In this document: positions 25,901 to 37,900 of the stretch, piece by piece
Layout: each line of letters opens with the position of its first letter
How positions within the stretch are numbered: the stretch's first letter is position 1
Assembly: GCF_963678635.1 (NCBI RefSeq)
Contig: NC_087070.1
Location: 17,145,318-17,209,317, forward strand
DNA length: 64,000 nt
Source of the DNA: Symsagittifera roscoffensis
Lineage: Eukaryota > Xenacoelomorpha > Acoela > Convolutidae
Direction: 5' to 3'
The notes under the pieces: generated by a model
The model's input: the letters and a program-made list of their open reading frames with translations, nothing else
Told to the model about the DNA's origin: nothing
Database searches by the model: none
Position numbers and translations under genes: made by a program

Positions 25901-28900
25901 TAAGAGTATTTACTACGTTCATGATTCTTAAAAAAGCATTTAGGAGATTATTCCTCACTTGTTGTGACGATCCTTCGCCATGTGCAGATCCTCGTGAACC
26001 GGACTGTTGAAGGGGTGTCGACGGGGATGAGCTAAACCCTACCCCATGATTGTGCTGTTGGTACCCAGCTCCTCCTGTAGCACAAAAATCATAGCCAACA
26101 GATGGTTGAAAAAGGTAAAGAGAAATCAAGAAAACCAAAAAAAAGTGGATTGCAACTTTTTGAACATTTGATCAACTATCGAATTTCGAAAAAGCTCTAG
26201 AATTTCATGAACTATTTAAGATTAGCTTTTTTTCTTAAAGAATAACCATCCCATTTAACAAAAACTGGATCAATAGGTAAATCTTTTTTAATACTCTAGG
26301 TCATTCATGAGTTTCCTAAGACTTTTCCTTTCCGATAGAAGAGTTTCCTTCCTTTCAACTAAAGAAATGAACTTAAGGAAATCACAAGTCAAACCTCGAA
26401 AAATCCAATTTGGCTGAAATAAACTTTCGTATTAGCACAGCACCAAAGAAAAAAAGTTAGCCGACAGTGTGTTGAAAACTTAATAATGAATGAGGAATAC
26501 GAAACATAGCCAACAGACAGTTGCAAAAGAGTCAATGAACGCCAGTAAACAGTAAAAAATACTGACTTGTTTTTCTGAAAAAAGTTTGAGCGTGAACAAA
26601 TTTGAAGACTTTTTCCCGGAAAAACAATTATCACGACCTACATAAGTGTCTTTATTACGTTCATTGACACTTTAAAACGGATCATACCAAATCAAGGGTA
26701 GTAGATTTGGTAGTCATACCAAAGGGTAGTCATACCAAATCAAGGGTATAAAAACGCTTCAATTACAGTGAAAAATGATTACATGACAAAAGCATCCATG
26801 ATGAGACAACTAAGCCGACAAACGATTTTCATGAAAATCGTTCAAATTGAAAAAAATGGTACCCGACAAAAAATAAGCAGACTAACGACACACATAGACC
26901 GTGACTCGAACCCCAACCTAAGGATCTAAAGACACGCTGTCCGCTGTCTAGGTAGGGCGCATGGAGGTCAGTGAGGTTTCATAATAGGTCAAGGTCAACT
27001 TCTCACAGATTTGTAGGAATAGTTGATCAAATGAAAAAAGCGTCCCTATCACAAGTACACTTGCTCTCGCAAGTGCAATTATAAGATCGGTGAGACTATA
27101 TTGAAGTTGTTCAGGGAGTAGCAACTTGCCTGCGATGGCGGTTGAGGTGGCACTAGGTGTGATGACTCCCCCGTTGGTGGAGAGAAACTCGCTCAGTTTG
27201 TCCTCCATCTGAGAGATGGCATTGGGGAACCTCTCACGATACATGTCGTTCATCAAGTGGATAGACGTGTCCAGCGTCAACGTGTTCCGCGTCGGACTAA
27301 AAACAAGCCGACGGTCATAGATTATGAAATTGTGACTCTCATTTTAGGTCATCGGCCTCTATGACCTAGCAATGGTTTATATCATCGGCTAAAATTTACC
27401 TAAATTGATACCGAACCAACTGGATCTTATTCAGTATACTAACTCAGGAAATAACTTTCAAATAATTCGAATAATCCAAGGAATCATAAACAAAAAAAAC
27501 AACATTTTCTGTAAGGACAATAGACAATGAAATAAACAAGCACCGCTTCAAAATTGTTCAACTTTCACATTCAAATGTTTCTCTACGTGATCAATTCTTC
27601 TAACGGAACAAAAAACTTTAACCAAAATTCAAACCAATTAATTTTTACCTCAAACTTCTAGCTCTGGGTTTCATTGGGGAATTGACCATGTGGTGCTGCA
27701 TAGACGGAGATACAGAAACAGCTAGGCCCGACAACGCGTGACTCGCCGACACCGACAGCGAGCTGGATCCGACGCCACTCGGTCCCGCAACACACTGGTT
27801 CGGGTGATGACTTTGCTCTCTGGCGAGTCCGAGAGAAAGCGAAGTTGGCACTTCGGCGGACGACGTGGCAAACTGTAGCAAACTAGGTCCACAGTTAATA
27901 TGCAATGCTGTCGCTGCTGAATTTGAAGATGAACTCGCTGCGCTTCCCAGCAAATTAAAGGCGTCCGTACTGGAACTAGAAGCACTTGACGCTCCAGAAT
28001 TGTAACTTAAACTCCTGCAGGCGTTAGTAGTTCCTGATGATGAATTATGAATTGACAATCTTCCTTGGGAAGAACCCAAAACGTCGCTTAGACTTCCGGT
28101 AGTCTCGCCTGAACTGTGATTCGTTTCCGAGCCCGTGCAGGAGTTCTTGTGATCTGAAGCCGGCGTCAAGCACGGACTGCAAATTGGCGTATTATTCGAG
28201 TGAACTAGAGTGTTGTTTCCACTTCCGATATGAAATGTGGGCGTCTGGTGAATTGAAGTGTCGAAGTCCAATTGTTGTAGTTGTGCGGTTAGACTCAAGA
28301 TACTGGCTTGCTGTTTGAAAGACTGGTTTGAACTGTTGCCGCCTAATTCGTGGTGACTAGAAGCCACAATCTAAAGCAAACATAGGGATAAAACACTAGC
28401 CGCCGCATCGCAAGATATATTCTGGCAACATTAAAATTAAGAAAGATCCAATTAGAAAAATTAATACCTTTACGAGGGAAGACACTCATATACTCACTTC
28501 ATAACATTTCATATGCTGAGCTTTCAAAATGTAGAATAATTGTGAATCAAATTAAGTTTACCGCACTGCAAAACATGGATACATAATTACTTGATTAAAA
28601 AGGATAACCAGTTGCTAAGCAAGTAGCACAAAATGTTTAGACCATACTGATTAAAGAAAAAATCAAAAACACAGAACAAATCGATAAATTTTGAAGAAAA
28701 ATTATAGATGTACCCATCGTTTGCATTTAAATGGTTCTGAGATCTACGATTTGTTTAAATAAAAAAAAACTCGGTTAAAATTAAAAAAAAAATTGAGCCC
28801 TACATCGTCAGCATGGAAAAACCATGAATCATATTAGGTTTACATAATATACATAACTACAGATATACATAATTGGCTCAGGGCATGAAAACTAGGGCAC

Positions 28901-31900
28901 AAGTTAAAATGATCACACGTCCCTCGGTTTACACTAACGACTGTCAAAATAACAAAACAACGTCGCCAAACACAGCAAGTGCTCTTGTTTGAAGTTACGC
29001 CGACCAGAGCGTCGGCAAAATCCTGTTCCTCTTTTCGTTTCGTATACGAAACTAACAACCCAACCTTTTTGTTATGAATAAGAATAGGGTAGTAACGCAT
29101 GGACAGAAACTACATGTAGAAAGGGCGAAATGTTTGGCAATAATTTTTGGGTAGAACCCATTTGTAGAACAGAGCCAGACATTTGGTGGCCCTTGGAAAC
29201 ACCATTTAAAGGGCGACTAGAAACAGACTATCGAATAAATGGTCCTAATTTCATGGAACAGCGAGTTTGGTCAGAAACAAACTGCATTAGCCTTCAAATT
29301 CCCTCCAATTTACGTGCACTCAGAGTTAAAGAAGGTAGGAAAGAATAACCAATGCTTACTTTCAGGCGCATATACGTCTCAGCTCGCATTCTAAGCCCGT
29401 TAATGTGCTTTCAAACAGTAGCAAATTAAGCAAAATAAAGAGTGTCGCCAACTTATTTGCACCGTAAAACAGCCAAATCCGAGCAATAATAATGGCGGGG
29501 TTTCGAGAGAAAAAAAAGATAATAACCAGTTAAGCCTACAATTTAATAATTCCTCACTCAAAGCTATACAAACCACACTATTACGAAAGGAATTTAAGCA
29601 CAGGCAGGGCAAAGTTCCCAATCCATTCACTTTGCAGCACGTCTGTGTTTTGGTAGGCAATTCAAAATAAAACCAACCAAACAGCTCACAGATTTCTGAT
29701 ATGGTTCGAACTGGGCGCAACATAACGGATGAAACAATTTTGCAGACCCGCTATGTTCGGGCTAGTAGATATCAAAACAGCGGAGAGCGAAACAAAACAA
29801 AATGAGATTTCACGAAAAACTAATTTCTGGCGTCAACTATAAACAAGCCAGCTCCGATCGTAAAGATCAATTTCAAAGACCCCAAATTTCTCAAACAAAT
29901 ACATGCTGTCATAAGAATGACTAATAGTTAAATGATTAATAAAACAATGAGAAAAAATCAATAGGTAACCTAACCTAAGGCTTGCTCTATGAACTTCGAC
30001 ATTATGCATTGAAAAATTTTACGAAACACAAAAATTTTCTGTAGCTCTTCAAAAATCGGACCGAAATAGCAGATTTTAAATTTTGAGTTTAGGTAATTAT
30101 TTAGGTTGACATGAGCGCATATATACAGCGCCCTTTAAGCTATGACTTACTTGCAAGAGCTCGCCTTACCAATTACAGCGCAAGTGCGATTTGAACCAGC
30201 AATCATATGATTGCTGGCCACCATCACAACCGGAGCGACCGTTAAATAACAGATTTCGAATTTTATAAAAGCTTTTATAAAGAAAAAACCAACCAGCACA
30301 AAATCTAACCTTTCTTCTAAAATCGGAAACATGGAATAACAAAACTGCTCGCATCTGGGCGAAGCCCTAAATATTCAGACTGTCTTTTAAGGTCAATGGC
30401 GCAGCGTTCACTTTTTTTTAAAAAAAAAAGTGGATAAAATTTTCAGGTATTTTTCTTTTTTTGGATATATATTTTTTTGAAAACTATCCACCCACACGCT
30501 ATGCAAAAAACAAATTGATGAATTTCGCAAAAATTTAATACACCAAATAGCATACCTCAATTTAATTTCGAACGATTTCTAAGGCCGATTAAATCTCATA
30601 ACGCGGTAAAACCACAAAATATATCGCAATTGTTCCAAATAGACACAATTGGTCATTTTTAAGCCCCAATTAATTTAAGAAAAATGATCACAAGTTAGAT
30701 ATCTTTTTCAATTCGGGCTCAAGACAACAGTACTTTTCGGCTGATATAAAAAACTCCCGTCAAAAATTGTTATATAAAAAGTCAAAAAACCACAGCAGCA
30801 CAAATATTCCGCCATTTTCTTCAAAACTCAAAGCAAAAAATGTAATCCCAGTCCAGTAAGGATGCATTAGGACAAACTAGCTTGCTTCAATTCAATTTGT
30901 AAAGATTTTTTGAGCTTTGAAAGTTGGATTGACTTGTAGCTAACAAATAAGTCGCGCTAACGCAATGGGCATCATAATTAAGTGAAAAATCGAGCATAAT
31001 TTAGACGCGCATAAATTCAAAACCTAGAATTTTACGAAAAAAGATTGCATGCTAAATATCGTTTTACAGTTCAGATCAACGTCGATGTGTTTAAATGTGC
31101 ATAAACCAAAAGAAGACTTCAAAAGAGTACAGTTATTTTAACACAGCATTATTTGCGAAAACACGGTATTCGAAACGAACTTTAGGCTCGATTTTGCTTT
31201 CTACTGACCAAAAAATTGGTTAGTAAGACAGTTGGAAAACCTATGGCTTTAAAGATCTTTGAACTTCAGGAAGAATTAAGGAAATGTCAATTTTTGATAG
31301 AATTAACCCAATTTGAAAAAAAAACTGGATAATTAGAAAAATTATTATTCCGCTCCAAAATTTATAAATTGAAATTTAGTTTCGAATTTTTAAGTGAATC
31401 ACGTTTTTTTTTCGAATTTTATTCTGCAGCTGTTCACTCAGGTTGCCTTCCTTCTATTAAAAAAAAATGAACTGAACTTAGCTCAGCAAAAAATACGCGA
31501 ACAATTAACTTAACTTGAACGTCATCAGATTTTAAGACTAATCCTGAAAAAAATCATCTCGACCTATATAAAAATCTTCACTACGTTCATGGACTCCTAA
31601 TCAGAAAGTATTTGTAGATTATAGGTATTTAAGACATATAGTAACGCCGCCTCTTTCTCGAAAAAAAACCATGAGGTTTCTCTTCGGAATCAAAACTTCG
31701 ATTGAAGGGCCCTTAATATTTTCTCACTTAACTCTTCAATTCTCTTTAACAATTAAAACTGAGTGAAAAATTCCCGACTCTTTTAGCTGTAAATCTGTAA
31801 TTTTGTTTGCGCTCTTCAATTTTAACAAAAAGCGGTTGAAAGCTACGCGAATAGCATTGAATCTTCTCTCTACGATGAACTATTTTAGTTTGCAGAGGCA

Positions 31901-34900
31901 AATGTGCAATTCCCAAATAAAAGCAAAAAAAAACAGCAATCGACAGTTTAAGAATGCAAAAAAAAACTAACTGAAATTACAAATTTACAAATTGCCCTCT
32001 TCGGGACTCGAACACCGTTCTCGTAGTTAGAGAATTATGTACTGCCAACTGCGCAAATGCACCATGAAAAACTGGACTCCAGATAGAACTTTTCAGCTTG
32101 ATAGTGGAGTTTGCGAAGCTGATAGTAAAGCTGAACTTAAAAATAAAGCAAATCAAACTACGGAAAATTAGATTTCAGCGTCAACAAATTTTGATTGGAT
32201 ACAATGTAATTTCCGACGCTTAAAATAAAGCTAATGAGATGGACCGATTTTGTTAAATATGCTATAAAATGAAATAAATTGCAGGTAATTGGGATGTATG
32301 TTTTTCAATATTTTTCAGAAACTTTCATTTTTTTGGCTTCTAATTTTTGAAATTTCTTCGCCGTCGGAACATTCTGTGTTAGTTATTTCACGGTTGCGCT
32401 TGCTTGTTTTAAAATTTGATCACATTGATTTAGACTAATTCTCTTACCTTCCGCTTCAAAGTTAGTAAATTAGAAGAGCTTGCGTACCTCGATAACTGGA
32501 ACAGCTCTAGGATTCGTTTTTTGGCACAACTTGTTTCATAAAAGTTGCGGTTTCTCAAAGCCAGTCAAGTCAGTTCAGCGAACTAGCAGTAGACTTGAGG
32601 GGTTTTATGAATTTAAGGCTCTGATTAAACACAATTTACTAAACACAATTTCGTCGGGTAGAGGTCTAATTATAGTGCCGCGGGACATCTTTGTATATCA
32701 AACTGACTGGTTCTATAGCATGAGTAATACATTGGATTGGCCATTGAGGATTGTTGAAACATAGGCTTCTGTTTATTTATTCAGGGGGAAGGATAACACT
32801 TCGAAGCGAAAGGAAAGAGGCAAAGACAACTAGTTGGTTGGGTCTGTAAAGCCCTCGCAACAGGCAAACCTAAACAGTTATCAGACAGTTAGCACAATAA
32901 TTAACAAGACAAAACGTATAAACGGATCTAAATTAACATAGCAGACAGCTCCATGTATCTTTATTATCTATGAAACAAGAAGAAACTTGGTTCACAAAAA
33001 GTGTTAAAAATATCTTGCCGAAAAAAAACTATGAGATAAATTTTTTGGGAAATATTCCATTCATTATTTTATGAATATATTAAGTAAATAAAAAGCAAAA
33101 AACGTCAAGCATTGTTCACCACTCGCATCCATTTCCTTAATTTATGAGCAAAAAAAATCAAATCAGTTCAAACCCTTGCCTTTTTTCTGTCAGTCAACGT
33201 GAAGGAAAATTGAATATACGGCAGACAACTTTTCGCAATATAATTAAACAATAGGTACGAAAAAATAGGGGGATAAAATATGAGATAGACATCTAATAAA
33301 TTAAGAATAGGGAAACATGATCATCAGATGGCTGGGAGAAATAAGCCAAAACAACAGCTAACTGAGCAGCTACTTCTTTTTTCACTAAACAATGGTCTAC
33401 AACACCAATAGAAACGAAGACAAAATCGAACAAGGGGTAAGTAAGGTAGCACAAAAAACTGGCTCGCATAAATTGAAAATTGAAGGATAGCCTGGCTGTT
33501 TCTAACTAGTGGGGCCACACAATCTGATGAGGTTCAATTAGCCAACCAAGTACTGCAGCAGAAAATTTACCTTATGGCGAACTACATCAGATGGAGAAAT
33601 ATTTGCTATTAGATAGTCTTATCTTACAGTTACCCCGGGCTTATTTTCTACAAAACAAGACTGGTTAAACAAGCTTCTTAACGGAGCGTTGGGGTATGGT
33701 GTAAGGTAGTAGGGCAACCCAGAATATCAAAGCGCCACGTACATCAAACGGAACACAGTAACAAGCAGAGAAAAGCCGTGCTATCTAACCCGAGCTAAGC
33801 GAATCCCAATGCCAAATACTACAATTTTCTTTCTCCTCCCGTTCTCTTTCCCATTTTGCTTCCTGCGCTTTTTATTCAACTTTTTTCTTTTCATTGTCTG
33901 CTTTCAGAAGGCCATTTCAAATGCAGTTCAGCAACAGCTTAAGCAGATAGAAAAAAAGGAGCAACATGCAGAAATTTAAAAATAAAATTGAACCGAAAAT
34001 TTTTTAACCAAATAAGCTTTTCATTCAATGCAACTTAGCTAGATCAAAAAGCAAATAATTACACATAATCCATCATATAATTGAAAAACAAATATACCCG
34101 GATGCTTTGCAGATGATTTTTTTGGCAAACCTCCAAAAACGGACAGTCTTTAAAAAAAAATTTCAATCATAACAAATTTACCAATTCACAAGCAAATAAC
34201 ACACAATTAAAAATATATAGCCAAGAGACAGCAAGAAAACAGAAAAAAAACTGACTTACTTTAGAACAAAATAAAAACTTATGACCTCAATGATCTTTGA
34301 ATTTCAAGACGACTTTAAGATTGACACTTTTTTTTTGATAAAATAGACTAAGTTTGGAAAACTAGGTAGATCAATAGGTTAAGTTTTAATTCTACAAGGA
34401 AATCTTAAAATTATACTCCACTTTCGAAACTAGATTCCGTACACGTTTTTCACAGTTGCAAAAAAGTGTTTGAGCTAAAGAGAATCACAGAAAAACAGAG
34501 AACTTTTTCCACTTTCAAAGAAAAAAAAACATTCTGTTAAAGCTTTTTAATTCTCAAGTAACTTTCAAGATTGACAGTTTTTCTTTCATAAAACTATCCC
34601 AATTTAAAGAAAACTGTGTCAATCGATTACTTTTCTATTCCGCTGGAGATTCTGAACATTACAATCACTTTCAAACCAACAAGTCATTCAGGTTTTTTCG
34701 CGCCATTTGCCAATTCGTAATTGGAGAGCATAAAAAAGAAGAAACAGACAACTATATGACCTAAATAAGCGTTTTCAGTTCGTTATATGACACTAAACTT
34801 GCTAAAAGCTGTTGATTTCGAATAAAAAATAAGCTGCGTAAAATTATTTCATCAATTTTCGACTTTTGAAGAAAAAATATATTTCGTTAAGACTCTTTAA

Positions 34901-37900
34901 AATTCATCACTTGTTTACTATTGACAGTTTTCATCTAAAGTTAGCCCATTTAGAAAATTGATTCAAGGGGCAAGGGCTATTTTTGGTTCTTTTCCACTCC
35001 CCCACCACATTTGAATTTCAGTTTTGCATGGTGAACATATTAACTATTGTGAACATATATGTTCTTCATACCTTACTTCGTAACATCCGCCATAATAATA
35101 CGTAAAACAATTGATAAAATGGAAAATTTGAAATGTGGGGGGAAAGTGGAAAAGAGTCGTATTTTTTAGTCCGCCGGAAAATCAGAATCCATTTTTGAAA
35201 CTCCGCCGGAAAATCAGAATCCATTTTTGAAACTAAGACATTCCCTTTTTCGGAACCTTTTCAATTTCGCTGTTCGATAGTGGAGTTAGCCTTGCTTTTA
35301 ACAAAAGAAAAAACTGAACTTGAAAGTCAAACCACCAAAAAGTAAAAATGAGTGAACAAATTTTAAGACTATTTCTGAAAAATGATCACGACCTGTATAG
35401 AGTATGAACTACGTTTCAAATGCTTTTTTGGATATTTTTCTGAAAATTTATTGCAGATCAAATTACTACTGAAATACTTCAAAACGCCGTTTCACCCAGC
35501 TTCTTACAGAGCTCTGGAGTTGCCCGAATCTGCGAAAAACAAAAACACATGAATCCAAAGTTCCCCAAACAACCAGTGCTCAAAACGAAACACTTGCTAA
35601 TCGCACGTGTAATCATATTAACGGAAAAACTAAAATCGATTAGCTCCCAAATCTTTTTTTTTATTTACCGAGATTTAAACACTATTTTAAGCCAAGCACA
35701 ATGTTAAGTGAGGGCTGATAATTAACAAATTGATTACTCGGCAAGAAAATACTGAGAGTAAAATAAAGTTACTTTAACCAAGGACTATTGCATTAAATTA
35801 CTATTATTCCAGTGATACTTCAATTTTTTCGAATTTGAATTTATTTTCTTCCTTCTAGCAATCGACGCCTTCACCTACCCGTGGTAACATTTCACGACAC
35901 CCACTTTTGACTGACTAATAGACGCCAAGATAAACTAAATTTAAAGGGGAGAGCGCACAGAAAAAGGGAAGAGTCGGATCCTTTGCTGTCTCTAACATTG
36001 ACGTTTCCTCATCGAAAAAAGTGCCGATTAATATTAAGAATTTCAATTTAATATAAATGAAGATTTCAAATCATTCAAGAGATTTTGTTTAACGAACTGT
36101 TGACCTGAAGAAAGTCTATATTTCCATTTGATAAGGCTCTCTAGTCGCAAACATAAGTGAGCAATCACAATCATTTATCGAGCGACAACTGAGTCGAAAC
36201 TAAAATGTTTTGAAAATTGAATGTTTTATGACTCAAACTTAGGTCACTAAGCCAATAAAATATAAGCCTAATTCATTTGGACAGAAAATAAATTAAGAAA
36301 AAAAACAAGGAAAACATACAAGTCAAGGAATTACAAACAGCAGAAGTAAATCAAAACAGTGAGAGCAACTAAAATGTAAATTGCGCATAGCAAAAAAAAA
36401 CAATTAATTCTACAATGTGGCAAGTGGGGCGACAAAACATAAGCAGACAAATAGTAAGCCGACAATTTTTTTGAAACGGAATATTTTCCGTTTGAAAAAA
36501 AAACATGCCCCGGTCAAATTCGAATCCAGAACCTTCGCCGTACCAGGCGAATTTGTTATCTCCAGGCTATGTGGGTCGGGAAAGCTAAGAATTTAAGTAG
36601 GCCGGGAACGCTCAGAAGGTACCACTAGAGATGAGTCCAGAAGTACACTACACATCAGATGAGTCCTGTGGACATAGCTATTTAAGGGAAAAAGTCTAGT
36701 ACCCCATTGCAATAACCTTGCTTATCGCAAGGGTAAATACATTGTGATATTTGTAATTGCCAAATATACACAAGACTTCTCCCAAACATGATTGCTCAAT
36801 CAACATATACAAGAAACAGTTTGAAAAGTTTAGAAGAATAAAGAAACCAAAAAATATATATCAAATTGCAGCTCTTTGAATTTCATATATTAATAATAAA
36901 AGGTGTTTTTGTCGTAAAAATATCTCATTTAGAGAAAACTAAACCAAAACATAATTTTTTACACAAAGGCAAAGCTGCGCTTCGCAAAAACAAGCGAGAA
37001 CACGACACAAAAGCAGCTTTATAAAGTAAAATAAGAAAAAATAGATATCAGCCTCGAATTAGTAAAACGTTGCTAAGTATTGGTTTCGAACCTGCGACTT
37101 CGAGAATGGGAATCTCACGCCTTGCCCTCCTGGTCACGAAAACTTAACAATCGGCAAAAACTAGTCACAAATAAAGCAGCTTCATATGCTAATAAATTGC
37201 CAATGCGATGCAGGAAAAGTGGCACCACATACCAATAGACAATTAGGCGTCTGTAATAGTTTGGAATATAACAAACCGAAGGCATCCACACTAACTTTAC
37301 CTGTAATAAATGAGAAAGCATAAAGTCACATTATGTAAAACTTAGGTATTTGAAACAATTGCGGGATATATTGAGTCAAAAAATTTCTGAAATCGAGTTT
37401 TTATGATTATGTTGTTGGAATCAAATAAGTTTTTTTGGTTCATTTGATGAATTAAAAATGCATAAATTGTTGAAACTACAAATCACTCACCTTTTTCGCG
37501 CGACCTTTTCACTTTTGCTGTTCTATAGTGGAAATTGCCTACCTTTTAACAAGGGAAAAGAACTGAATTTGAAAAAAAAAATCAAAATACAAACCGCCAA
37601 AACTCAAATGTAAGCGTGAACAAATTTATGACCTTTTACTGGTAAAACAAATTATCAGAACAAATATAAGAGTTCATCGCAACGTTCATTGACTGCTGAA
37701 AACAGCATTTTTCTCCTGTTTTAAAAAAATTTTGCCTACCGCGCCGACATTTTTGGCAAAACTGGGTCTATTTAATGTTTTGGCGACATTGGCAAATAAA
37801 TTGGTCGACTCAAAAAATTTACTTTTTCCCAAAAAAATTCATCACGACCTATACATAAAAAAATCGATGCTTGTGCACATGAAAGAAAACTATTTTTTCA

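Noticed and set aside
27722-27985. 87-codon minus-strand frame
   Set aside because: Out-of-frame reading of MAST exon 3.
29130-29348. 72-codon plus-strand frame
   Set aside because: No motif, no flanking splice sites in phase with anything.
31985-32060. Functional tRNA gene
   Set aside because: A and B boxes and an anticodon stem are visible, but the acceptor stem does not pair and the position before the anticodon is not T.
32480-32764. 94-codon plus-strand frame with mixed composition
   Set aside because: Looks more protein-like than its neighbours but matches no family I know and lies alone inside a 15-kb intron; left unannotated.
36650-36700. Hammerhead-like CAGATGAGTCC-TGT-GGAC
   Set aside because: The core should be CTGANGA and be followed by GAAA; here it is CAGATGA and ATAG, and no flanking stem I is seen.
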